Part shown: positions 8,235-16,946 of the stretch, one piece after another
Position numbering within the stretch: the stretch's first letter is position 1
Layout of the letters: each line of letters begins with the position of its first letter
Assembly (NCBI GenBank): GCA_002727195.1
Contig: PBWH01000006.1
Coordinates: forward strand, 741,794-805,793
Direction of reading: 5' to 3'
DNA: 64,000 nucleotides
DNA from: Gemmatimonadota bacterium
Lineage (GTDB): Bacteria > Latescibacterota > UBA2968
Notes under the pieces: model-generated
The model's database searches: none
What the model was told of the DNA's origin: nothing
The model's input: the letters and a program-made list of their open reading frames with translations, nothing else
Translations under genes and position numbers: made by a program

Positions 8235-8933
8235 TTAGCAGCAGCCGCTGGCCGGATCTCCGCTTGAATCATCACACCGGATGAATTGGTAGCACAACGC
8301 GCCGCATAGTGCGCCCAGGACAGGCCCAACAATGTATGCGGGCATTGTTTCGAGCTGCCCTGATATCAATGCCGGGCCGAGACTGCGAGCGGGGTTCATA
8401 GAGGCGCCGCAAATCGGCCCGGCAAACATCGCTTCGAACCAGACCGTTCCTCCGATCGCCAGCCCTGCCATCTGCCCGACCGCCCTATAGTCCGTCGCGA
8501 CGGCGACGATGACCATCATCAGCATGAAGGTCAGGACAAACTCGTAAATCACCGCTGTCGAAAACTGTCCGTCCAGAGGACGGGTCACCCCATAGTTGAG
8601 AGCGCCGCCGACCATCGGTGCCAGCGTAACACGATGGATGCCGCTGGCCAGGATCGCGCCGAGGCACTGTGCGGCGATGTACGGGATGATCTCCCGGACA
8701 GGAAAGTGCCGGGTCAGTGCGAAGCCCAGCGTCACGGCGGGGTTGAAGTGCGCCCCACTGATATGCCCTGTTGCGTAGATCATCGTCATGACGATCAGGC
8801 CAAAGACGGTTGCCACCCCGTAGTGCGTGATGGCGCCTCCTGAGATCTGATCGATCGCAACAGCTCCGCATCCACCGAAGACGATGGCGAACGCACCGAT
8901 GAATTCTGCACAACATTTTCGGAAAAGGTTCAA
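8235..8933 (-). CDS. Aquaporin / MIP family channel
   Basis: A membrane channel of about 232 residues with six helices and two half-helices. Both NPA boxes are present: HFNPAVT in the first half and SMNPARS in the second. The residues around them (HISGAH and Arg after the second NPA) suit a water-selective AqpZ-type pore more than a glycerol facilitator. I chose the TTG at 8933 because it gives NLFRKCCAEFIGAF, the normal AqpZ-like N-terminus. A longer form from ATG 9017 would overlap the preceding deacetylase gene by 28 bases and add a basic, non-conserved leader. The C-terminus is Cys-rich (ASGCC). It sits in the symporter-deacetylase operon. Confidence 0.9.
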   Translation of the reverse strand: MNLFRKCCAEFIGAFAIVFGGCGAVAIDQISGGAITHYGVATVFGLIVMTMIYATGHISGAHFNPAVTLGFALTRHFPVREIIPYIAAQCLGAILASGIHRVTLAPMVGGALNYGVTRPLDGQFSTAVIYEFVLTFMLMMVIVAVATDYRAVGQMAGLAIGGTVWFEAMFAGPICGASMNPARSLGPALISGQLETMPAYIVGPVLGALCGALCYQFIRCDDSSGDPASGCC

Positions 8934-8989
8934 GGCAAGTCGTCTCCCGTATTTACGGTTACGAGGCCGGCCACAAGATAGAGCCCGGG

Positions 8990-9883
8990 TCAGGATTCGC
9001 CAAAATTTGAGAACCATTCAGCGATCCCACCGACACTGGCGGGGGAAAAAGATACGTCTGTGCGGGATGCGGTTTCGGTGAGGGTTTCGATCAACCCGGA
9101 CAGGATCTGCGATTTCTTATCCTGAGGGGCCGCGTAGTCCCAGACGTTGTGCGTGGCCACACAGATCGCGACGTGCGTGTCAGGAGCGGCGGCCCGTTTG
9201 ACGTGCTTGGACACGATTCCGCCGAGGGTCGCGACGTCTCCCCGTTCGATCATGAGCTCCTGGGGTAGGTCCCACCCGAAGCGATGAGGGAACCTGGTTT
9301 CCCAATCGACGCTCAACGGGACGTCAACGAAGGACAGGTTGCCGGGCAGGGATCGTTGTGCGGCATTCGCCCAATGAACGTCGAGTAGCGGTGGCTGCCA
9401 GATCGCGCACAGGATTGGCTCGTTCCGGCCCGGAGAAGAAACGCTGCCGTGGGTAAACCCGAGGTCGACCAGAATCGGGTAGGTCTCGTCGTTCGCTGAC
9501 AGACAGCCCGGCCGGAAGCATTGCGGCGCGACGCCGAGCGCCTGACTCCAAACATCCACACCTTCGGTCAACATCACGCGCTGCTCGTCACCAACATACT
9601 GACCCAACTGACCGAGTCCCCTGGCCATGCCGTCGCGAAAGCTATCCGGGTGAAAGTGAAAGCCGAGTTCGTGGCCGTCGGCCTCAATCTCGTGAAGCCA
9701 TGTGCTGTGAGCTTCCGCCGTCTCGGGACAAAGGAACAGAGTTGCTTTGTGCCCGTGCTTGTTCAGCGTGGCGATGAAGCCCCGTATGGAACGCTCGCTG
9801 AACGCCCAATCCGTCACACCGCCAACGCCCGACAGGTGGTTCAGGTTTTCGCAGTCCATCGTAAACGTGATCGGGATGTCCAT
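8990..9883 (-). CDS. NodB-like polysaccharide deacetylase
   Basis: A 297-residue protein with the NodB (CE4) fold. It opens with a TMDCEN motif holding the likely catalytic and metal Asp at residue 10. It continues with KATLFLCPETAE, then HELGFHFHPDSF with the metal His residues, and CFRPGCLSANDETY matching motif 3. No signal peptide is seen, so it acts inside the cell or leaves by another route. Family members remove N-acetyl or formyl groups from sugars; cytoplasmic ones often act on small sugar precursors. One base separates it from the preceding toroid-type gene, so translation is probably coupled. Confidence 0.85.
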   Translation of the reverse strand: MDIPITFTMDCENLNHLSGVGGVTDWAFSERSIRGFIATLNKHGHKATLFLCPETAEAHSTWLHEIEADGHELGFHFHPDSFRDGMARGLGQLGQYVGDEQRVMLTEGVDVWSQALGVAPQCFRPGCLSANDETYPILVDLGFTHGSVSSPGRNEPILCAIWQPPLLDVHWANAAQRSLPGNLSFVDVPLSVDWETRFPHRFGWDLPQELMIERGDVATLGGIVSKHVKRAAAPDTHVAICVATHNVWDYAAPQDKKSQILSGLIETLTETASRTDVSFSPASVGGIAEWFSNFGES

Positions 9884-9884
9884 G

Positions 9885-11981
9885 TTACAGTTCCTCCCGG
9901 AGGCTCAGCGCTTCCAGCCCGTAGAAATAGGTGAGCGAGGCTTCGAGATATTGGTGAGGCTCCTGACGGGTGACGGATGGGATGTAGCCGTTCGAGGACA
10001 GGATTTCCTGCGCCCAGTCGATTCCGCGGTCAGCGGCGGTGAGGTAGGCTTGTTTTCCATACGTCCGGTAGGCCAAGAGCATGGCCAGCACGTCCTGATA
10101 GATCCCGTGTCCCCATTGCGGCTCGCTGTCATATCGGGGAAACCGCCAGGCGCCCTCATCGTCCTGGGTCTCCACCATCCAGTCAGCCGCCCGCTCCATC
10201 GTATCGAGCCAGGGAGTGATGTCCATCTGAGGGGCCGCGTCCAGGACACCGATGATGTTATAGGAAGACATCTCGGGCTTCTCGGTCGCTTCGATCGTGT
10301 AGCGTCCGGCCTGGTGAACATCGAGGGTGGAGGCCGTGTTGTCCTGCTCAAAGTACTCGAACCACGGTCCCGATGCCAATTGAGAATCTCGAACCGCATC
10401 CAGAATTTCGTATGCCTTGTCCCGATACTTTGCGTCACCCGTTCTCGCATAAAGCTGGGCCAGTTCACGGCAGGCGCCTCCTTGCCGGGCGAAACGGTGG
10501 GGGAAGCTGCTGACGACGTAGTCGCCGATCTCGAACGCCGTCCGCCAGTAGTTCTCTTCGGCGGTCAGATCGTAGAGCGCTAACAGCAAGCAAGGCCCCC
10601 GCATCGAGCGAACCCGGTCAGGCAGGTTCTCGCGATAGCGTTGTCTGACGGCTCCCCAGACGTCAGGCGCGTGATCGGCCCGGTGGATGGCGACGTCGAC
10701 GAATCGATCGGCGTAGGCCCTGACGGTGTCGATCAGTCGGCTCGATCCCGTGCGCAGCGCGTGACGCAGCAAATATTCCGCGTAGTCCGCCCGGTTGACG
10801 CCGTACTCGATCAACCGATGGTTGATGTGGCAGCGTCCACCTGCTATCAGGCCCTGGTATTCGCCTGAGGGGACGACAAACCTGAGGGCTCGCTCGAGCA
10901 CGTGGTCCCTGGCCGACGAGGAAGCGGTCTGAGGGTGGTCGCCCACGGGCATGACCGTGATCCCCGGCTCATTGGCCAGGAGACTCGCCTCGGTCGTTTC
11001 AGGGGGCCCCACGGTCACGCTGAATGCGGCAGACCGCGTCTGTCCGACGTGAAAATGGAGATGATTAGTCGGGGCGTGGGACGTGATGCCGCGATAGTGC
11101 CAGATGGGCTCGATTCGATGTACGGTCAGGTCGAGTGCGTCCTGAGAGCGTCCTACGGTCGTGGCTGTGATCATCCCGTCATCGTAGGTGGCAAAGTCTG
11201 TCGAGGTGATCGTCAGGTCATCACCCAATCCTGTCAGCCTGACCCCGGCCTGTGACCACCTTGAACGGATGGTCTCCGAAGCCAGGTTGACGTCGACGAG
11301 ATGCCCGAACGAGAGTTCGCGGGCCAGTACGGATATCGACTCGGGTAGCGCAAGGTGTAGCCTGTGTCCGAAGTGGCTGAGGTATGCGGGCGCTCCGCCG
11401 TTGCGAAGCCGTGTGTGTACGTCGACTCGAGCGATGGCGTGATGCACGGTCAGCCGGGTCTCGTAATGAAAAGAGTCGGCGAAGTCGCCCGACAGGATCC
11501 ACTCGTCGAGTAGATCTCCACGCACCGTATGGTGAGCGCGGCAGGTGGTGGGCGCCATGGTCTCCCCGCGAAGGTGCTGGGGGGCTGAAGCGCTGCCCTG
11601 AATGTCGGGCGTAGAGAACCCAATGACAGGGCAGGCCGATGGACTCGCGAAACAGGGCGTGCCAGCAGTGAGTTGCGTCCACCCGTCATTCGTCACGGAT
11701 ACATGGAGTGGTCTGGGTGGAGCGGGAGAGGCGTGCGCCGGAGATTGGACGATGCGAAGCGTACGTTGTTCGTCACCGCGGATGCGGGGAAGGACCGCAT
11801 AGACGGCCAGGTGGGTGTGCGGGCCTTTTGTGGTGACGGTGATTTGAGAGGGGACCGGGTCGTCACCTTCGTAAACCTGCCATCCCTCCGACCCGTTCGT
11901 GTCATCGAGCTCGAGACCGAAGCGGACCGGTATCTGAGCGCGGTCGAGGCCCGCGGTCTCGTGAACGACGACGTCGGTCAC
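9885..11981 (-). CDS. Large protein with C-terminal alpha/alpha-toroid, probable carbohydrate-active enzyme
   Basis: A 698-residue protein. The N-terminal part, to about residue 350, is beta-rich and looks like a carbohydrate-binding or super-sandwich domain. The C-terminal part has repeated helical pairs with aromatic-rich turns (YWRTAFEIGDYVV, YRDKAYEILDAV, WGHGIYQDVLAMLLAY), the pattern of a six-hairpin or (alpha/alpha) toroid as in heparinase-like lyases and unsaturated glucuronyl hydrolases. No known family name can be assigned. No signal peptide is seen. It sits between the symporter genes and the NodB-like deacetylase with gaps of 12 and 1 bases, so it probably processes the sugar imported by the symporter. 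Confidence 0.75.
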   Translation of the reverse strand: MTDVVVHETAGLDRAQIPVRFGLELDDTNGSEGWQVYEGDDPVPSQITVTTKGPHTHLAVYAVLPRIRGDEQRTLRIVQSPAHASPAPPRPLHVSVTNDGWTQLTAGTPCFASPSACPVIGFSTPDIQGSASAPQHLRGETMAPTTCRAHHTVRGDLLDEWILSGDFADSFHYETRLTVHHAIARVDVHTRLRNGGAPAYLSHFGHRLHLALPESISVLARELSFGHLVDVNLASETIRSRWSQAGVRLTGLGDDLTITSTDFATYDDGMITATTVGRSQDALDLTVHRIEPIWHYRGITSHAPTNHLHFHVGQTRSAAFSVTVGPPETTEASLLANEPGITVMPVGDHPQTASSSARDHVLERALRFVVPSGEYQGLIAGGRCHINHRLIEYGVNRADYAEYLLRHALRTGSSRLIDTVRAYADRFVDVAIHRADHAPDVWGAVRQRYRENLPDRVRSMRGPCLLLALYDLTAEENYWRTAFEIGDYVVSSFPHRFARQGGACRELAQLYARTGDAKYRDKAYEILDAVRDSQLASGPWFEYFEQDNTASTLDVHQAGRYTIEATEKPEMSSYNIIGVLDAAPQMDITPWLDTMERAADWMVETQDDEGAWRFPRYDSEPQWGHGIYQDVLAMLLAYRTYGKQAYLTAADRGIDWAQEILSSNGYIPSVTRQEPHQYLEASLTYFYGLEALSLREEL

Positions 11982-11993
11982 TTGTCTGGTTTG

Positions 11994-12113
11994 TCAGGCC
12001 CCGATCTGGGCGATGAACATGGTCAGCAGCATCACAAAGATGACGCAGACCCAGGCCACGATGAACCCGACCACAGTCTCTTTGTTCGGTTTCCTGATTT
12101 CCAGGTCAAACAT
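11994..12113 (-). CDS. 39-residue single-helix membrane peptide, likely symporter accessory subunit
   Basis: A very short gene read as MFDLEIRKPNKETVVGFIVA followed by a hydrophobic helix of about 20 residues and the end FIAQIGA. It starts 8 bases after the symporter stop, with GGAGTCCCC just before the ATG. Small one-helix subunits next to SSS and NSS transporters are known, and this one fits by size, position and topology (basic N-terminus, one helix). It is short enough to be missed by standard gene calling. No residue-level family match can be claimed. Confidence 0.7.
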   Translation of the reverse strand: MFDLEIRKPNKETVVGFIVAWVCVIFVMLLTMFIAQIGA

Positions 12114-12121
12114 GGGGACTC

Positions 12122-13624
12122 CTATTCGAGGACGACGTCGATGCCGGCTTCTCTGAGTTTGTGCTCCTGGCCGACCGGCGTGTGCAGAACCGTGTAGAAC
12201 TTGTCCAGCCGATCCTGGTCTGGCTTGGGGGTGAGGAGGCTGACAATGATCATGGCCGCGAATCCGCCGATGATATAGAGCAGATATTGATCCGGAAGCT
12301 CCCAACCCCACTCTGCGCTGGCCAGATACCACAGCCCGCCGGAAACGAGGATACCCGCCCAGGCACCCTGGCTGTTGCACCGTCGCCAGATGATGCCGCC
12401 CCAGAAGGCGATCCCGAAGAAGGCGACGAACGACCAGGAGAACCGGATTATCTCCACGACGGAATGGAACTGGTCGGCCACGACGAGTCCCGCGCCAACG
12501 ATCACGAGCGCCACGATCCGGCCCACGTTCAGGTAGTGTTTCTCGGACTCGTCCGGTTTGAAGTAGCGTTTGTAGAAGTTGCCGACAAAAAGGGCCGCAC
12601 CGTCGACCATGAACGAGTCACAGGTCGACATGACGGCGGCAATCATCGACGCGAGCATCACGCCGACCAGCCCGATCGGGAGTAGGTCACGTGACGCGAG
12701 TCCGAAGGCGTGCTCGGGGTCTTCGAGCCCAGGATAGAGCGCGATGCAGGCGACGCCGGTGAGGGCCCAGGCGACCGTGCATAAACGCTTGATCATGTTA
12801 CCGAACGTCCAGCCAACGCGCCCTTCCAGCTCAGACTTTCCGGCGCCACCGACCTCCATGTGATGCGGCTGCGCGACGATGCCCACGAGCGCGTTTATGA
12901 CGACCATAAAGATGAAGTATTCCGTGATCCGGTCATACCCTAGGGGCGGATCGTCGGGCGCGACCAGGCTGAACATTTCTGCGGGAACCTGTTGGTGGAG
13001 CCCGGAGAAGCCGCCGACTTCTCCTATGACGTACGGGACCAGCAGGAAAGACAGAACGATGATAAAGATGCCCTGGATGAAGTCGGTCACGATTGCGGCA
13101 GGAAGACCCCCCATCAGGCCGTAGCTCAGGAACAGGACGGTCATGATCCAGATCGCCGTCCATTCGCTGACTGCGCCACCGGTGATCGCGCTGGCGGTCT
13201 TTCCGGTGCCGAGAAGCATCGTGCCGATCTGGAGCGCGAAATAGAACAGTCCCCAGATGGTGTAGGTGAATTCGAGCGACTTACCGAAGCGATCCGCGAA
13301 GTAGTCGGCGGTGGTGATGTAGCGGAGCCGGCGGAAGATGGGAGCGATGATCCAGTAGAAGGGTGTGGCGAACAGATACAGCCACTGATACCAGATGCCG
13401 CCGAGTCCCAGCTTGTAGGAGGCCCCGGCCACTGTGACGGCCTGATCCGTATGCGTCCCGGTTCCGAACGCGTGCATAATCATGAAGGCCTTCCCGAAGG
13501 AACGACCGCCCATGAAGTAGTCGCCAACACTCTTGACCTTTCGGGCCGCCCATAAACCGGCGATAATGATCCCGATCAGATACAGGGCCAGTGTGGCAAA
13601 ATCCATCACATGTAGACCGAACAT
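12122..13624 (-). CDS. Sodium:solute symporter (SSS family)
   Basis: A 500-residue inner-membrane protein with about 13 hydrophobic segments. The N-terminus (DFATLALYLIGIIIAGLWAA) and the GDYFMGGRSFGK motif at about residues 33-44 are SSS hallmarks; the LASMIAAVMSTCDSF stretch near 325 is the sodium-site helix TM8. The substrate may be a sugar, sialic acid or carboxylate; the enzymes downstream favour a sugar. It heads a six-gene minus-strand operon with the small membrane peptide, toroid enzyme, deacetylase, aquaporin and acetyltransferase. An AGGAGGGG ribosome site (minus strand, next to the ATG) supports the start. Confidence 0.93.
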   Translation of the reverse strand: MFGLHVMDFATLALYLIGIIIAGLWAARKVKSVGDYFMGGRSFGKAFMIMHAFGTGTHTDQAVTVAGASYKLGLGGIWYQWLYLFATPFYWIIAPIFRRLRYITTADYFADRFGKSLEFTYTIWGLFYFALQIGTMLLGTGKTASAITGGAVSEWTAIWIMTVLFLSYGLMGGLPAAIVTDFIQGIFIIVLSFLLVPYVIGEVGGFSGLHQQVPAEMFSLVAPDDPPLGYDRITEYFIFMVVINALVGIVAQPHHMEVGGAGKSELEGRVGWTFGNMIKRLCTVAWALTGVACIALYPGLEDPEHAFGLASRDLLPIGLVGVMLASMIAAVMSTCDSFMVDGAALFVGNFYKRYFKPDESEKHYLNVGRIVALVIVGAGLVVADQFHSVVEIIRFSWSFVAFFGIAFWGGIIWRRCNSQGAWAGILVSGGLWYLASAEWGWELPDQYLLYIIGGFAAMIIVSLLTPKPDQDRLDKFYTVLHTPVGQEHKLREAGIDVVLE

Positions 13625-13792
13625 CCACCCCTCCTGGTGAGTTGCTTTGTCTCTGGATAGCCTAGTATAGAGGACGTCTTAGGGAATGTCAATATTTGCC
13701 ATAAGTATCTGTTTTTTCTTGTCGTGCCCGGAGATCGGTATTACTTTAGTTGGGCTTTTCAGACGAGAACTCAGTGTGGAGATGTATCCGAT

Positions 13793-14290
13793 ATGGCGAC
13801 CGTTGTTGAGCGGAAGAGCGAGCCGAAAACCACGTGCACTGTCACATTTGTGAACACCGGCCAGACCATGGAGTGCGCGAAGCATACCAATCTGCGTGAA
13901 CTGGCGATAGAGAACGATATCGAGCTCTACAACGGGCTGGCCAAATACACGAATTGTGAGGGGATGGGGCTTTGTGGCACGTGTGCCGTTGAGGTCAAGC
14001 CGCACGATGCCGTGTCGGTGAAGGGCGCCAAGGAGAAGTTCCGGTTTATTCAGCTGAAGGGGAATCTCAGGCTGTCCTGCCAGTGTCAGGTGCTTGGTGA
14101 CATCGAAGTAACCAAGCACGACGGCATGTATGGGACGAAAGGCTACAGCGAGAAGGGGTCGAAGGACGAGGTCTCCCAGATGTATGAGGGTGGGAAGACG
14201 ATCGACGAGATTGCGGATGAGCTGGAGCTGCATCCGGCCAAGGTGACGCTCTTGCTGGAAGCGGCGGGGGGGGAAGTCAGGAAGCCCTAG
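13793..14290 (+). CDS. [2Fe-2S] ferredoxin with C-terminal helical extension
   Basis: A 165-residue soluble protein. The plant/adrenodoxin-type cluster ligands are Cys55, Cys61, Cys64 and Cys96, the spacing C-x5-C-x2-C being nearer the adrenodoxin/Isc type; Cys98 is extra. After about residue 115 it carries an added segment with a helix-turn-helix-like stretch (KTIDEIADELELHPAKVTLL), unusual for a simple ferredoxin. It is flanked by minus-strand genes, with no obvious redox partner beside it. The nearest iron-sulfur client candidates are far away in the window, so its partner is unknown. The start is set by conservation: the domain begins soon after, and upstream residues are not ferredoxin-like. 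Confidence 0.88.
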   Translation: MATVVERKSEPKTTCTVTFVNTGQTMECAKHTNLRELAIENDIELYNGLAKYTNCEGMGLCGTCAVEVKPHDAVSVKGAKEKFRFIQLKGNLRLSCQCQVLGDIEVTKHDGMYGTKGYSEKGSKDEVSQMYEGGKTIDEIADELELHPAKVTLLLEAAGGEVRKP

Positions 14291-14348
14291 AGCGGTTTAC
14301 GGGTGCTGGGTCGAAAGTCAAAAGTCGCAAAGTCGAAAGTCGGTCTCT

Positions 14349-14902
14349 CTATGAGGGGTCGGCTTTTTGTTTGCGGGGGAAGGGAAAGAAGTGGGGGATT
14401 GAGGAGTGGTCGGCTTCGTAGACCGTAGCGAACTCCTTCAGAAGCCTACGTTCTTCCAGCCAGGAGCCGGACCAGAAGTAGGCAATGGTCCAGGTCGTTA
14501 ACAGGGCGTAGGTGTCGGTGATTGTTCGCTAGGCGATCAGGAACAGGGGGTGACGGCAGATGCGGTAGGGGCCGTCGACAGATAGACCGCCACGCTCCAC
14601 AGAAGGGGGCGGTAGCCGAGGAATTCGCCGAGGTCGATTGCACGTGCGGCATACAGGAATCCGATTGCGCTGAGCATCTGGAGTCCGAACAGCGCCTCAC
14701 GTGCCCAACCCGAGATTGAGTAGAGCAGGGCACCCTCCTTGAGGAACCCGAGCAGTGGGTCGGGGGTGACGATGCTGACGACGGAGTAAGTTGACCTGTA
14801 GAACCGCGAGAAGCCTGGACAGCAGCTGTCGATCCGGGATTTGATCCGAACAGTTGTGAGGAGGCTGTGCAGTCCGGCGTAGGCGATCAGGTAGATCGCC
14901 AT
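14349..14902 (-). pseudogene. NnrU/isoprenylcysteine methyltransferase-like membrane protein, frameshift plus stop
   Basis: The N-terminal 110 residues from 14902 form a membrane protein with several hydrophobic segments. Near 14575 one base is missing, and the homologous sequence continues in the next frame as GPYRICRHPLFLIA, which is the S-adenosylmethionine site motif of the ICMT/PEMT/NnrU-like methylases. A TAG (14529-14531) then interrupts that frame. It resumes as TWTIAYFWSGSWLEERRLL and runs to a stop at 14349. Both halves line up with one normal gene of about 180 codons. It begins 10 bases after the TrmJ-like stop, as the third gene of that operon. Confidence 0.7.
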
Positions 14903-14912
14903 CAGGGCAAGG

Positions 14913-15731
14913 CTATTCCCGATCTTGATCGTCTTCGGCGCGGGCCTGCTCGTTGGCGCGTGTCATCGGGCCCGGCTCGTCCGGCATCTGGATCCCGTGT
15001 TTACCGATGAACCGATCGACCTGTCGGCATATCCGGTGGATCGTGGAGATGTCCCGTTTCTCAAGTGGGATCCGTCCGAAGAAGCGGCGTACCGATCTGA
15101 TGAACGTCTCCGGGCGATGGGGGGACTTGAACCCTAGGTTGTCGAGTGATTGGGCCAGGTGACGATACATGGCCTCGACCTGCCCGTGGGGTGAGATGTC
15201 CCAGTCCGGTAGTTCGGGTGGATCTAGAGCGGCGCGGTGAAGCTCGTAACCGAAAATCAGGACGGCCTGGGAGAGGTTATAGGAGGGGTATCGACGGGCG
15301 GACGGGATCTGAGCCGTGAGCTGGCAGAGTTGGATTTCCTTGTTCGTCAGGCCTCGGGTCTCCCGCCCGAACACGAGCGCGCCCTCACCCTCCTTCGGGA
15401 TGGAGACCAGACGACCGGCGACCTCCTGGGGGCCGAAGACGACGGGGAAGTCTTTTCGCGTCTTGTGGGACGTGCCGACGACCAGCAGGGCGTCCTCAAC
15501 CGCTTCTTCGAGGGTGTCGACGATTTTGGCGCCGTAGAGTATGTCACCGGCGCCAACGGCCATCTTTCTGGCGTCGCCGCTCGTATGGTCGGCTCCCGGG
15601 TTGACGAGCACCAGGCGTGAAAGACCTGCGTTCCGCATGGCACGGGAGATCGACCCGATGTTGCCCGCCTGCTTGGGCTCGACAAGGACGATCCTGACGC
15701 GGTCGAGCAGTTTAGTGGCTTCGTCCGTCAT
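14913..15731 (-). CDS. TrmJ-like tRNA (Cm32/Um32) 2'-O-methyltransferase
   Basis: A 272-residue SPOUT-class RNA methylase. Motif 1 is VEPKQAGNIGSISRAMRN near residues 16-34, motif 2 is LVFGRETRGLTN near 118-130, and motif 3 is YPSYNLSQAVLIFGYEL near 146-162. These together form the trefoil-knot SAM site of the TrmH/TrmJ group. A C-terminal helical part (SVRRFFGRIPLEKRDISTIHRICRQ) is typical of TrmJ. The ATG overlaps the stop of the preceding metallophosphoesterase gene by four bases (ATGA), so translation is coupled. The frame is open upstream, but that region belongs to the earlier gene. Confidence 0.9.
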   Translation of the reverse strand: MTDEATKLLDRVRIVLVEPKQAGNIGSISRAMRNAGLSRLVLVNPGADHTSGDARKMAVGAGDILYGAKIVDTLEEAVEDALLVVGTSHKTRKDFPVVFGPQEVAGRLVSIPKEGEGALVFGRETRGLTNKEIQLCQLTAQIPSARRYPSYNLSQAVLIFGYELHRAALDPPELPDWDISPHGQVEAMYRHLAQSLDNLGFKSPHRPETFIRSVRRFFGRIPLEKRDISTIHRICRQVDRFIGKHGIQMPDEPGPMTRANEQARAEDDQDRE

Positions 15732-16924
15732 CGGCCGTCCTTCGGTTTTGCGAGCACTTCGAAGGTTCTTTCTGTCGTAATCCAATCATCGTCGTGTGTC
15801 AGATAGAGCGTCTGTATCTTGAAAGTTGGATACGCCTCAAGTTTACCCTGACTGACGTGGTCGAGCTCGAAGGAAACCTTCTGCCTTTCGGTCACGGGAG
15901 GGAGCGTTTCCAGCGTGCCCCGGGCCGGCGACACGGCCCAACGGGTGGGCAGTTTCCACTCGAGATAGACGTGCAGTTCCTGATCGGTCGGGTTGGTCAA
16001 TTCGAGGGGGACGATGCTTCGCCCTTCCACGATTTCGAGCGATTCAAAGACGACTGAGCGCGGTCTAAAGAGCCGTCCGCGAATCCGGTAGAGACCCTTG
16101 TTGTCTTGGAAGACGACGAAGCCGGGCTTACCCGCGCCTCCCTTCTGGACGACGGCGTACGTGAAGTCGTCGTCTCTAACGGTCACGTGCAGGAAGTGGT
16201 GGAAGCTCCCGCTTTTCTCCGTATCCGTAACGAGGCTGGCGGCGGCCATGGTCATGATGTAGGGAGGCTCGTCCCGTATGACTTCGTGATAGTGATGCTG
16301 GTGTCCGCCGAATACGGCCGTTACCTTGTGTTCGATGAACAGGTGGTGGAGTTCGTCTCCGTTCTCGAGCAGATGTGTCGGTCGATGGAAAAAGATGAAC
16401 CGGTGGTCCTTGCGGCGCGCTTTGTGGAGATCGGCCTCGAGCCACTTAAGTTGTTGACCTGTCATCGATTGGAACTCACCTGCTTGATCGGTGTCGAGCA
16501 CAGTGAAGTGGGCGTTTCTGTAGTCAAAGCTGTAATAGAGGTCTCCCCACTCTTCCTGGTATACTTTTGCGCCACCGGCTGTGCGGTCCTTGCTGTAGAC
16601 GTCGTGGTTACCAGGGACGGGGTAGAACGGGATCGATCCCAAGCCAGAGATCTGGTCTTTGAACCGCTTCCACTGGGCGCGGAACTCGTCATCCGTCTCG
16701 ACGTAGCCGCGAATCATGTCGCCGATCTGGAGAACGAACGACGGATTGATGACGGCGACTTCGTCGAACAGCTGGTTGAACTCGCCCGGGTAATGGAACT
16801 GGCTGTCCCCCAGGACCACGAACGAGAATTCATGACGCGGCGGCTTCGGGCCGGGCCGGCCTTCCGCCTGGCCGACGATAGAAGCGAGAACAAGAAGAAG
16901 GATGAAGCGTCTTGGTGTTCGCAT
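15728..16924 (-). CDS. Secreted calcineurin-like metallophosphoesterase
   Basis: A 398-residue protein with a signal peptide at residues 1-22 (RRFILLLVLASIVGQAEG). The metal-site motifs of the calcineurin fold follow in order: GDSQFHY near 39, QIGDMIRG near 67, PGNHDVY near 104, FFHRP near 178 and FGGHQHHYHE near 205. The last 120 residues look like an Ig-like beta sandwich. It probably cleaves phosphoesters in the periplasm; the natural substrate is unknown. It leads a minus-strand operon with TrmJ and the broken methylase, which are not related in function. Confidence 0.9.
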   Translation of the reverse strand: MRTPRRFILLLVLASIVGQAEGRPGPKPPRHEFSFVVLGDSQFHYPGEFNQLFDEVAVINPSFVLQIGDMIRGYVETDDEFRAQWKRFKDQISGLGSIPFYPVPGNHDVYSKDRTAGGAKVYQEEWGDLYYSFDYRNAHFTVLDTDQAGEFQSMTGQQLKWLEADLHKARRKDHRFIFFHRPTHLLENGDELHHLFIEHKVTAVFGGHQHHYHEVIRDEPPYIMTMAAASLVTDTEKSGSFHHFLHVTVRDDDFTYAVVQKGGAGKPGFVVFQDNKGLYRIRGRLFRPRSVVFESLEIVEGRSIVPLELTNPTDQELHVYLEWKLPTRWAVSPARGTLETLPPVTERQKVSFELDHVSQGKLEAYPTFKIQTLYLTHDDDWITTERTFEVLAKPKDGR

Positions 16925-16946
16925 TGACTCTCTCTAAGGCTTCCAG

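Noticed and set aside
9747..10583. Long plus-strand open frame opposite the deacetylase and toroid genes
   Set aside because: It is antisense to two well-supported genes and has no recognisable protein features.
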